DNA of 64,000 bases, from the NCBI GenBank assembly GCA_030266105.1, contig JAJDHH010000007.1, positions 1-64,000 on the forward strand. Direction: 5' to 3'. The stretch comes from Eubacteriales bacterium OttesenSCG-928-K08. Its GTDB lineage: Bacteria; Bacillota; Clostridia; Christensenellales; CAG-138. Position 1 is the first letter of the stretch, and every line of letters begins with the position of its first letter. Below are positions 27,590-36,388 of the stretch, one piece after another. The position numbers and the translations under genes are program-made. Below the pieces are notes generated by a model. It saw nothing but the letters and a program-made list of their open reading frames with translations, was not told the DNA's origin and searched no databases.

Positions 27590-28786
27590 ATGAGCACATG
27601 TTTGTTTTGCGGATATGTTTTGGAAGACCACGGTGGCTCCTGCCCAAAGTGCGGCAAGGATTTTTTGCCATCACGCAGGCTGGCAGGGCCAAAACCTGAG
27701 GGCACAAAAATCGCAAGGTCAATGCCCAAAAGCGCCATGCCCAAAATGAAGATAAAAAGCACGGCAAAAGTGCTTTTTGCCTGCTGCCTTGCCCTGGCGC
27801 TGGGTTTAGCGGCCATATCCGTTAACATTTTAGGCGGAGGCATGGAAAGCGTGCCTCCATTTGAGGACACCACCATCGTTTTACCCACACCCATGCAGGG
27901 CGAAAACCCGCCCGCAGCGGCTGAGCTTACGCCATTGGCCCCAACGCCACAGGCATCGCCGCCCGCCGGCACATTTGCAGGTGGCAGCGGCACGCAGGCC
28001 GACCCTTACATAATCAAAACGCAGGCGCAGCTTAACAATGTGCGTCACTATCCAAGCGCCTGGTATATACTCAACAATGATATTCATTGCTCCGACACGG
28101 AGGCGTTTGAGCCAATATGCAGCGCAAGCTATGCCGACTATGTTTGGGACACAAGCAAGGGCTTTCAAGGCAATTTTAATGGCAACGGCAAGCGCATCAC
28201 AATCCCGCTGATTTTGCCCGACACCCGCTGCACGGGCCTTTTTGGTGCGGTTGGCGAGCGCGGTTTGGTTTACGACCTTGAGGTCGAGTGTCACTATTCA
28301 GATATCGACAATCAAAAAAACAGCGTTTGCGGTGCGGTTGCGGGCCACAATGCCGGGGGCATTATCAACTGTGACGCTTTTGGTTTTGTATCCTCCGGGG
28401 GTAAATATGCCGTTGTTGGCGGCGTGGTTGGCAACAACGCGGGCATGCTGGAGGGCTGCTGGTACGATGGGCGCGTTTTTGCCAAGGGGGAGTATGCAAA
28501 GGGCGGCGGCATTGCGGGCCTTAACCTGATTAACGGAAAAATACAGGATTGTGTTAATAACGGAAGCATAATGAGCGACTACAGCGCAGGCGGCATCACA
28601 AGCTGGAACGAAGGGGAGCTGCTCGATTGCATTAACCGCGGCAATATTTCCGCCACAAACAGCGCAGGCGGCGTTGCGGACAAAAGCCACAGCCTGATTA
28701 CGGGCAGCAGCAACACAGGCTCGCTCGATGCCCCAGAAACATATCAAATTTCTGCTTTTAACGATGCTTTAACAGCAAGTGAATAG
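27590..28786 (+). CDS. Zinc-ribbon / single-TM / GLUG-repeat surface protein
   Basis: N-term CLFCGYVLEDHGGSCPKCGKDF, TM, Pro-rich linker, then GLUG-like repeats (GAVAGHNAGGIINCDAFG, GGVVGNNAGMLEGCWYDG, GGIAGLNLINGKIQDCVNNG). Confidence 0.75.
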   Translation: MSTCLFCGYVLEDHGGSCPKCGKDFLPSRRLAGPKPEGTKIARSMPKSAMPKMKIKSTAKVLFACCLALALGLAAISVNILGGGMESVPPFEDTTIVLPTPMQGENPPAAAELTPLAPTPQASPPAGTFAGGSGTQADPYIIKTQAQLNNVRHYPSAWYILNNDIHCSDTEAFEPICSASYADYVWDTSKGFQGNFNGNGKRITIPLILPDTRCTGLFGAVGERGLVYDLEVECHYSDIDNQKNSVCGAVAGHNAGGIINCDAFGFVSSGGKYAVVGGVVGNNAGMLEGCWYDGRVFAKGEYAKGGGIAGLNLINGKIQDCVNNGSIMSDYSAGGITSWNEGELLDCINRGNISATNSAGGVADKSHSLITGSSNTGSLDAPETYQISAFNDALTASE

Positions 28787-28834
28787 AAAATAGTCTAAAA
28801 AGTGCGGCGGCTTTGACGTACTTTGGGGCAAACT

Positions 28835-28861
28835 AAAAAAAGCGGCATAGCCGCTTTTTTT
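28835..28861. terminator. Bidirectional intrinsic terminator between convergent genes
   Basis: AAAAAAAGCGGC-ata-GCCGCTTTTTTT. Confidence 0.85.
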
Positions 28862-28875
28862 ATATAATCACATTA

Positions 28876-29682
28876 TTATTTTGACTTTCTCAGATAAACA
28901 AACCAGTATATCCCGCCAACAAGCCCCGCTCCACCTACGATGTTGCCAAGCGTTACAGGCAGCAGGTTGTTAATGAAGAAGTTGCCCCATGTCAGCAAAG
29001 AGGTGTTGGCTGTTGCGGCCGCCGCATAGTTGGGGTTTGCAAGCGCAAACAAACCTGCGGGCACATAATACATGTTGGCAACGCTATGCTCAAAACCGCA
29101 AAGCACAAACAGCATAACGGGGAAATACATGCCAAGCACCTTGCCTGCAACATCCTTGGAAGCAAAGCTCATCCAAACAGCGATGCACACAAGGAAGTTA
29201 CACATTACGCCGCGCAGGAACGCATCACCAAATGTGAGCGATGCTTTTGCGGTTGCCGTGTTGATCGTGGTGCCGGCAAGCGCGTTTGAGAAAAGGCTTA
29301 GCTGATGGCTGCCGTTAACGAGCCATGCAATCAAAACCGCGCCAATAAAGTTGCCGATGTAAACAAGACCCCAGTTGCGGAGCATTTTTGTAAACGGAAT
29401 TTCCTTTTCGAGCACTGTGATGATGATAAGGTTGTTGCCCGTAAACAGCTCGCTGCCCGCAAGAAGCACCATTGCAAGGCCCGCCGGGAACAACAGCGCG
29501 CCCACGAGCTTTGATACCCCGGGGTTTTCAATCACGCTTGAGGCGGTGTTTGCGCCAACCGCTGCAAACGCGATAAACATGCCCGCGAGAATGCCCAGCA
29601 GGATAAGCGAGCTTGCCTTTGAGCCAGCCTTCTTTTTCCCAATGCCTACATAATTTGCTGCAATTTCATTAGGTGTGTTCAT
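28876..29682 (-). CDS. focA: Formate/nitrite transporter (FocA/NirC family)
   Basis: LVGALLFPAGLAMVLLAGSELFTGNNLIII; FLRGVMCNFLVCIAVWMSFASKDVAGK; GFEHSVANMYYVPAGL. Confidence 0.9.
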   Translation of the reverse strand: MNTPNEIAANYVGIGKKKAGSKASSLILLGILAGMFIAFAAVGANTASSVIENPGVSKLVGALLFPAGLAMVLLAGSELFTGNNLIIITVLEKEIPFTKMLRNWGLVYIGNFIGAVLIAWLVNGSHQLSLFSNALAGTTINTATAKASLTFGDAFLRGVMCNFLVCIAVWMSFASKDVAGKVLGMYFPVMLFVLCGFEHSVANMYYVPAGLFALANPNYAAAATANTSLLTWGNFFINNLLPVTLGNIVGGAGLVGGIYWFVYLRKSK

Positions 29683-29715
29683 AATTCTCTCCTTAAAAAT
29701 AGTTATGATAACGGA

Positions 29716-30489
29716 TTATAATGTCACCAGCCGTTCCGGCACTGAATAAATGTTCATGCGCCCTTCGCGCGCAAAACCACAAAGCGTAATGTTAAAATCG
29801 CGCGCCATCTCAACGGCGCTTTTTGTCGGCGCTGAACGCGAAACCACCAGCGGCAGCCCTACATGCACGGCCTTAATCACCATATCGCTTGGTATGCGCC
29901 CTGTTGTAAACAGAACGCTGCCGGATAACTCGGCGTTTTTTATAAGCGCTGCACCAACAACCTTGTCAAATGCGTTGTGGCGGCCGATATCCTCCATAAA
30001 AAAGCTTTCGCCATTTATAGGATAAAGCGCACATGCGTGCACGCCGCCGGTTTCCTGAAATATGCGGCTTTGGGATTGAAATTCGGATGCCAGCATGGCA
30101 ATCTTTTTAATATCGAATTTCTCGCCAACCGGCAAACAAATCTGCCCATCAAGCATGTGATATGAAAGGCTTGGCGGCCCACCAAGGCCTGTTGTGATTG
30201 TCCTTTCCGGGGTTTTTACGCTGTGCTTTTTGTGAAGCTCGATTTTAATCAAATCATCATCCGTTTGCTCCACAGCCGCGATTTCGCTCATTGATTTGAT
30301 GATGCCTTCAGCGAACAAATGACCAACGGCAAGCTCCTTTAAATTGGCAGGCGAGCAGATAAGCCTTGTGTAATGCTCACCATTTAGCTCCAGCGAAAGC
30401 CTGTGCTCGTTAATCACCGTATCCATTTCGGTTTGCATAAGGCCGTTTTTGTACCTTACGATTTCAACTTGATCCGTTAAAGGGAGCAC
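29716..30489 (-). CDS. fdhD: Formate dehydrogenase accessory sulfurtransferase FdhD
   Basis: GGVHACALYPINGESFFMEDIGRHNAFDKVVGAAL; FTTGRIPSDMVIKAVHVGLPLVVSRSAPTKSAVEMA. Confidence 0.92.
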   Translation of the reverse strand: MLPLTDQVEIVRYKNGLMQTEMDTVINEHRLSLELNGEHYTRLICSPANLKELAVGHLFAEGIIKSMSEIAAVEQTDDDLIKIELHKKHSVKTPERTITTGLGGPPSLSYHMLDGQICLPVGEKFDIKKIAMLASEFQSQSRIFQETGGVHACALYPINGESFFMEDIGRHNAFDKVVGAALIKNAELSGSVLFTTGRIPSDMVIKAVHVGLPLVVSRSAPTKSAVEMARDFNITLCGFAREGRMNIYSVPERLVTL

Positions 30490-30538
30490 TTAACCCTCCT
30501 GCACTGTAGATAGCATGAGATGCGCCTTTGGTCTTGTA

Positions 30539-31129
30539 TCAGCACTGGCTAAGAAAGCGCTGGTAATCCTCTTTTGTGTTCAGGTTGCAAAAGAGGGACC
30601 AATCTGGAGTAAATGCTCTTGCGCTCGCCTCCGGAACATAAAGCGTGTTTAGCTTTTTGAGCAAATAGTAGACTGAAGTTTTGTCCGCAAGCAGATCGTT
30701 TTCGAGCGTTGGCAGCGCGTTTTTTCCATAATAGGCGTGGAATGGTTCGATCCATTCGCCAGTTTGGGTTACGCAGGCATCCTGATTGGCAATCTGGCTT
30801 TGCAAAAAGCGGGCATAATCGCCTGAAAAGCGCGGCATATCACACGCAAGCGCATAAACATACTCACTTTTTGTGTGGTGCAGCGCGGCGTGTAAGCCCG
30901 ATAGCGGGCCTTTTCCCGGCAATATGTCACAAACAGCACGCACGCCAAGCCCATCATAAAGCTCAGGGCGGTTTGTGACAACCAGCACATCATCAAAAAC
31001 TTCCCTTAGCGAGGGCTGCAATGCGGCAATCAGCCGCTGATGGTGTATTTTTAGTAGCTGCTTATCAAATCCCATGCGGGAGGACGCGCCTCCCGCAAGG
31101 ATTGCAACTGTGCCAAATTGTTTCATCAA
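30539..31129 (-). CDS. mobA: Molybdenum cofactor guanylyltransferase
   Basis: VAILAGGASSRMGFDKQLLKI; GPLSGLHAALHHTKSEYVYALACDMPRF. Confidence 0.9.
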   Translation of the reverse strand: MMKQFGTVAILAGGASSRMGFDKQLLKIHHQRLIAALQPSLREVFDDVLVVTNRPELYDGLGVRAVCDILPGKGPLSGLHAALHHTKSEYVYALACDMPRFSGDYARFLQSQIANQDACVTQTGEWIEPFHAYYGKNALPTLENDLLADKTSVYYLLKKLNTLYVPEASARAFTPDWSLFCNLNTKEDYQRFLSQC

Positions 31130-31152
31130 AGCCTCCGGCCTGCCATTTCGTT

Positions 31153-33825
31153 TTATTTTTTAATAGAAACGGCGCATACCTTAAACTCGGGGATTTTGGC
31201 GATTGGGTCAAGCGCGGCGTTGGTCAGCTTGTTTGCAGGGCCATCCGCATAGTGGAAGGGCATAAACACAACACCGGCCTTAAGCTTATCGGTTACAACC
31301 GCTTTTGTTTGCACTTCGCCACGGCGTGAGGCGACATTTATGATATCACCATCGTTAATGCCAAGCTTTGTTGCATCCGCAGGGTTGATTTCGATTATCG
31401 AAACGCCACCGAGCTTGTTCACTCCTTCGCTCTTGCCGGTCATCGTGCGTGTGTGATATTGGTGGAGCACACGCCCGGTTGTCAAAATGAAGGGATAATC
31501 CGCATCGGGAAGCTCCGCAGAGGGCTTATAGTGGTGCGGCACAAACAGCGCACGCTCGCCACGTGAGAAAGCTTTTGTGTGCAATGTTGGCGTGCCGGGG
31601 TGCGTTGCATCCGGGCAGGGCCAGCAAAGGCTTTCGGTTTCAAGGCGTGTAAAGTTGATCCCACCGTATTGCGGGGTGATCGCCGCGATTTCCGCCATAA
31701 TCTCCTCTGGGGAGTTAAAGCTGTTTTCGTAGCCAAGCCTTGCCATAACATCCTTGAGGATGTCCCAATCCGCGCGGGAATCTCCAACCATGGGGATGGC
31801 TGCACGAATTCTTTGCACGCGCCTGTCGGTTGCGGTAAATGTGCCGTCCTTTTCAGCAAATGTGCAGGCGGGCAGCACAACGTCGGCAAGCATTGCGGTT
31901 TCTGTCAGGAATATATCCTGCACAACCAGGAACTCGCATTTGTTCAAGGCATGCTCAACATGGTTGAGGTCCGGATCGGAGATCATCGGGTTTTCGCCCA
32001 TTATGTACAGGCAGCGGATCTTATCATCGATGATGGCATCCATAACCTCGTTGACTGTCAGGCCGGCCGCGGTCGGGAGCTCCACACCCCATGCCGCTTC
32101 GAACTTTTTACGCGCCGCTTCGTTTGCGACCTTCTGGTAGCCGGTGTAGTCGCCGGGCAGGCAGCCCATGTCGCACGCGCCCTGCACGTTGTTCTGGCCA
32201 CGCAGCGGGTTAACGCCGCAGCCGCGCTTGCCGATTTTGCCGCAAAGCAACGCGAGGTTGGATGTGCCCATAACGCCCGCTGTGCCTGTTGAGTGCTGTG
32301 TGACGCCCATTGAGTAGAAAATGGGGGCCTTATCCGCTTTTGCATAAAGGCGAGCGGCCGCACGGAGCTCGTCGGCGTCTATCCCGCAGATTTCCGCGAC
32401 ATGCTCGGGGGTATAATCCTTAATAACCTCTTTAAGGGCCTCAAATTCTTCTGTGCGCGCATTGACATATTCCATGTCGGCCAGGCCTTCTGTGAGCACA
32501 ACGTTCATCATGCCGTTGTAAAGCGCCACGTTTGTGCCGGGCTTGATTTGCAGGAAAATGTCCGCCTGCTCAGCAAGATCGATGCGGCGGGGTTCCGCCA
32601 CGATCAACTTCGCGCCGCGCAGCAGCGCCTGGCGAATCTGCGCACCGATAACCGGGTGGGTTTCCGTTGTGTTGGAGCCGGTGACAAAAATCACATCCGC
32701 CTCAACAGTTTCGGGGATCGAGTTTGTCATGGCGCCGGAGCCCAACGTTGTTGCAAGGCCGGCCACCGTGGATGCGTGGCAAAGGCGCGCGCAGTGATCC
32801 ACGTTGTTTGTGCCGATAACAGCGCGCATCATTTTCATGAACGCGTAGTTTTCTTCGTTTGTCGCACGGGCGCTGGCAAAGCCTGCGATCGAATCCGCGC
32901 CGGTTTCGCCCTTAATCGCCTTGATTTTGCCCGCCACCAGGTCGAGCGCCTCATCCCATGTGGCCTCAACCAGTTCGCCATCCTTGCGGATTAACGGCTG
33001 GGTTAATCTATCCGGGTGGTTGATGAAGTTATACGCAAACTTGCCCTTAACGCAAAGCAGGTTTTGGTTTGTCGGGCCATCAGCAGGCTCCACACCAACG
33101 ACCTTATTGTCCTTTGTTAAAAGGTTCATCTGGCAGCCAACGCCGCAATATGAGCAGGTGGTGAGCGTTTTTTCAACTTCCCACAGGCGGAACCTATCCT
33201 TAACTTTGGGGGTCAGCGCGCCGGTCGGGCAGGCTGAAACGCAGTTGCCGCAGCTTACGCAGTTATAGTTATCAAAATCTTTGCCAAAGGGCAGGCCAAC
33301 ATTGGTGCCAAAGCCACGCCCGTTTGTGGAAAGCGTGTTGTTCGCCTGGCGCTCGTGGCATGTGCGCACGCACCTGTGGCAGAGAATGCACTTTTCGGGA
33401 TCGTAGTCAAAAAATGGGCTTGATTTGTCGATCGGCGCAAGCACGCGTTCTCCCGTGAAGGTCGCTTCCTCTACGCCATATTCGTAGCAATAGTTTTGCA
33501 GCTTGCATTCGCCGCTTTTGGCGCATGCAAAACAATCCTTGTTGTGGTTGGAAAGCATTAGATCCAACACAAAACGCCTTGCGTTTACAACAGGCTCGCT
33601 CTTTGAATGCACCACCATACCCTCTGTGCAGGGGGTGGAGCAGGCTGTTTGCAGCGCACGCGCGCCTTCAACTTCCACAAGGCACATGCGGCATGCGCCC
33701 TCGGCAGTGAGCGGCTTTAAGTGGCACAGTGTTGGGATCTCTACGCCAATCTGCTCACAAGCCTCCAGAATCGTTGCGCCCTCGGCAACCTCAGTTTTGC
33801 GTCCGTCAATGGTCAAAACGGGCAT
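31153..33825 (-). CDS. fdhA: Formate dehydrogenase alpha subunit (Cys type), NuoG-like N-terminal Fe-S domains
   Basis: [2Fe-2S] and [4Fe-4S] Cys clusters; TTCSYCGVGCQMNLL; NNVDHCARLCHASTVAGLATTLGSGAMTNS; start at MPVLTIDGRK after AGGAGG. Confidence 0.92.
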   Translation of the reverse strand: MPVLTIDGRKTEVAEGATILEACEQIGVEIPTLCHLKPLTAEGACRMCLVEVEGARALQTACSTPCTEGMVVHSKSEPVVNARRFVLDLMLSNHNKDCFACAKSGECKLQNYCYEYGVEEATFTGERVLAPIDKSSPFFDYDPEKCILCHRCVRTCHERQANNTLSTNGRGFGTNVGLPFGKDFDNYNCVSCGNCVSACPTGALTPKVKDRFRLWEVEKTLTTCSYCGVGCQMNLLTKDNKVVGVEPADGPTNQNLLCVKGKFAYNFINHPDRLTQPLIRKDGELVEATWDEALDLVAGKIKAIKGETGADSIAGFASARATNEENYAFMKMMRAVIGTNNVDHCARLCHASTVAGLATTLGSGAMTNSIPETVEADVIFVTGSNTTETHPVIGAQIRQALLRGAKLIVAEPRRIDLAEQADIFLQIKPGTNVALYNGMMNVVLTEGLADMEYVNARTEEFEALKEVIKDYTPEHVAEICGIDADELRAAARLYAKADKAPIFYSMGVTQHSTGTAGVMGTSNLALLCGKIGKRGCGVNPLRGQNNVQGACDMGCLPGDYTGYQKVANEAARKKFEAAWGVELPTAAGLTVNEVMDAIIDDKIRCLYIMGENPMISDPDLNHVEHALNKCEFLVVQDIFLTETAMLADVVLPACTFAEKDGTFTATDRRVQRIRAAIPMVGDSRADWDILKDVMARLGYENSFNSPEEIMAEIAAITPQYGGINFTRLETESLCWPCPDATHPGTPTLHTKAFSRGERALFVPHHYKPSAELPDADYPFILTTGRVLHQYHTRTMTGKSEGVNKLGGVSIIEINPADATKLGINDGDIINVASRRGEVQTKAVVTDKLKAGVVFMPFHYADGPANKLTNAALDPIAKIPEFKVCAVSIKK

Positions 33826-33911
33826 GATATAACCTCCTGCAACATTTTGTTTGTTCCAAACAAAACAAAACACCACAACCCCTTAAAAAGCGTAACGCAT
33901 TAAAGGAATTG

Positions 33912-34022
33912 CAGCGCCTCCTTTGCAACAGCAGGCACGCGGGTCGCCCCACGCGCCCTCACAGCCTGATTGGGCTGATCGGCCAGGCGCTCAAACGGGT
34001 GAGAGCAAGGCTCGGAGCACTG
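33912..34022 (-). ncRNA. Structured leader upstream of fdhA, candidate Moco/Tuco riboswitch
   Basis: Outer stem CAGTGCTCC/GGAGGCGCTG closes about 110 nt containing GCTC..GAGC, AGCC-caatca-GGCT and a GNRA-capped stem CGCGTGGG-GCGA-CCCGCGTG; sits upstream of a molybdopterin-enzyme gene. Confidence 0.6.
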
Positions 34023-34108
34023 TTTATGTTTGGGATTGTTTTAACAATACCTATTATAGGCTCAGCACTTAGTTAAATCAATATCAATATAGGCATATTT
34101 ATATATTT

Positions 34109-34450
34109 CTATATCCTATCCTGCAGCAACTCACAAAGCTCTTCCATCGTGGCTCCCTCCGGGGGAATTTTTTTCTGCTTAAGCAGGCAAAACAGCTCAA
34201 AAATCAGGTTGAGCGTTTGCTGATCCACGCTATAAATTGTATACGATGCTTGCCGGGTGCTTTTGACCACCCCGGCTTTTGATAGTATTTTCATGTGATA
34301 GGATAGCGTTGGCTGGGTTATGTGGAAGCATTCCAAAAGATCGTTTGCGCACATTTGCCTGCATGAAAGCATGTGCACAATATTAAGGCGCGTTTCGTCC
34401 GAAAGCGCCTTAAGCACATTTATGTAACGATCAAAGTTTTTTGTCATCAA
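34109..34450 (-). CDS. ArsR-family transcriptional regulator
   Basis: LKALSDETRLNIVHMLSCRQMCANDLLECFHITQPTLSYHMKILSKAGVV. Confidence 0.88.
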   Translation of the reverse strand: MMTKNFDRYINVLKALSDETRLNIVHMLSCRQMCANDLLECFHITQPTLSYHMKILSKAGVVKSTRQASYTIYSVDQQTLNLIFELFCLLKQKKIPPEGATMEELCELLQDRI

Positions 34451-34660
34451 AGGCTCCTTGCAAAGCTACCCCATAAAAAATTTATAGAGCTTGGCCCCTT
34501 TGCAAATTCGGCATGGAGTTGCCCGCCGCACCAGGCAAAAGCACACAAGTTATTCTTGTGCATGCGCCTACCCGGCATTCTTAAGTGCATTATAGTATGT
34601 GTGAATAAAGTCAAGCTGCGCAATCCGTAAATATATCATATATAATATAGGAAGAAAAAA

Positions 34661-35197
34661 CTAACCAAACATCAAATTGCAAATCCAAATGCTTGCAATA
34701 ACAGAAACAAGGCTTGCTATTAGCGCCACGGGTAAAGTAAAGCGGGTTTTTTGGATGCCCACACATCCAAAATATAATGCGAGCGTGTAAAATATCGTTT
34801 CGGATGAGCCCATCATAGTTGATGCAGCCATTCCAAGCACCGAATCGACGCCGTTTTTATCGAATATATCCGAAACAAACGCCATCGCGGCACTTCCTGA
34901 AAAAGGGCGCAGCAGCGCCATGGGCAAAAGCTCCGCCGGCAAGCCTAACCTGCTTAGCGGCCCGCTAAGCAGGTTAGTGATCATGTCCATCATGCCACCC
35001 GTATTCAAAAGCTCAATCACAATCAGCATTGCCGCCATGTAGGGCAAAATGCGCGCTATAAGAGGCAGGCTTTCCTTTGCGCCATTAACAAAAGCATCGT
35101 ACACATTTACTTTTTTATAAAGAGCATAAACAACAACCGCTGCCGCAAGCAGCGGGATAACCGCCGCGCTCAACTTTCCCTCGCAAGCAGGCGGCAC
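34661..35197 (-). CDS. spmB: Spore maturation protein B
   Basis: AVIPLLAAAVVVYALYKKVNVYDAFVNGAKESLPLIARILPYMAAMLI; MMGSSETIFYTLALYFG. Confidence 0.88.
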   Translation of the reverse strand: MPPACEGKLSAAVIPLLAAAVVVYALYKKVNVYDAFVNGAKESLPLIARILPYMAAMLIVIELLNTGGMMDMITNLLSGPLSRLGLPAELLPMALLRPFSGSAAMAFVSDIFDKNGVDSVLGMAASTMMGSSETIFYTLALYFGCVGIQKTRFTLPVALIASLVSVIASIWICNLMFG

Positions 35198-35745
35198 AAA
35201 AATATCGCCACAATAGTCGCAAGCCCCGATGAGATCAGCGTTGTGATCACGATCGCAGATGGCTGCGCTGAACCGGCAGCGCCCCTAAGCCCAATCATCG
35301 TGGTGGGAATAAGCTCAAGCGCCGAAGCGTTAACCGCAAGGAAAACACACATCGCATCGGTCGCGCGGCGTTTATCCTTATTGTTTTTTTGCATTAAGCG
35401 CATGGCCTCAAGCCCAAAAGGTGTTGCGGCATTACCCATGCCAAGCATGTTCGCCGCAATATTAAGCGTAATGGCGCCCGTTGCCTCCCCCGCGCCGGGG
35501 AAAAGCCACTCGCACGGCCTGCGCAGTTTTTTTGAAAGCGCGGCGATTAACCCTGCCTCCTTCGCTATGCCCAGCAGCCCCATCCACAGCATATATGCTC
35601 CGCCAAGCGATATACAAAGCGTGACAGCTTTTTGTGCGCCCGCCATCATGGCGTTAAGCGCAAAATCACCGCCGGAGGAAAAAGTTGTCCACACAGTGCC
35701 TGCAAAGAAGAGTATGCTCCAAATCCAGCTCATCATAGTCGGCAA
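35170..35745 (-). CDS. spmA: Spore maturation protein A
   Basis: GAYMLWMGLLGIAKEAGLIAALSKKLRRPCEWLFPG; ALELIPTTMIGLRGAAGSAQPSAIV. Confidence 0.88.
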   Translation of the reverse strand: MPTMMSWIWSILFFAGTVWTTFSSGGDFALNAMMAGAQKAVTLCISLGGAYMLWMGLLGIAKEAGLIAALSKKLRRPCEWLFPGAGEATGAITLNIAANMLGMGNAATPFGLEAMRLMQKNNKDKRRATDAMCVFLAVNASALELIPTTMIGLRGAAGSAQPSAIVITTLISSGLATIVAIFLCRLLARES

Positions 35746-35995
35746 AACGCCCCCGTTTTTAATAGTGCTTAAGTTTATGCGCGGGCATCAAAGGGCATGC
35801 AAAATATGTCGCAATTTTTACCATTCTGAAAATTTTTTAAAACACTCGACAATTTTCCACAAAAATTATAAAAATAGTCAAAATTGTTGCATCGGTCAGC
35901 TTGACTATTCCTTGTTAATATGTTTAAAATTGTATACGTGTAATCTTTCAGTGTGGAATGAAAGAAATGCCATTCTTTTCTAAGGAGGGACTAAA

Positions 35996-36238
35996 ATGAA
36001 ATCCACCGGCATCGTTCGCAAAATGGATACTCTGGGCCGAATCGTAATACCGATCGAGCTTAGGCGCACACTCGGCATTGAAACAAAGGACGCAATCGAA
36101 ATATTTGTAGATAAGGATACCATCCTTCTTCGCAAATACAACCCTGCCTGCTTTTTCTGTGACACCGACGATGATCTTTCCTACTTCCAGGGAAAGAACA
36201 TCTGCGCGGAATGTTTGGCAAAAATTAAGGCGCTTTAA
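35996..36238 (+). CDS. AbrB/SpoVT-family transition-state regulator
   Basis: MKSTGIVRKMDTLGRIVIPIELRRTLGIETKDAIEIFVDKDTILLRKY. Confidence 0.93.
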   Translation: MKSTGIVRKMDTLGRIVIPIELRRTLGIETKDAIEIFVDKDTILLRKYNPACFFCDTDDDLSYFQGKNICAECLAKIKAL

Positions 36239-36258
36239 TGCGCATAAATACCGTTATC

Positions 36259-36289
36259 AAAAAACGCTGCGGGTGACCGCAGCGTTTTT
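36259..36289 (+). terminator. Intrinsic terminator after abrB-like gene
   Basis: AAAAAACGCTGCGG-gtga-CCGCAGCGTTTTT. Confidence 0.88.
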
Positions 36290-36388
36290 AAGTCGAAATT
36301 GTTTTATTTTTGTTAACGATCGTTCAGTAGCAATATATGCGTCAAAACATGCACAACTTTTCAAATATAGCTATCACATTTTAAAAAA

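Noticed and set aside
31153-33825. Selenocysteine-containing formate dehydrogenase
   Set aside because: The position is TGC (Cys) and no in-frame TGA is present, so no Sec insertion is needed.
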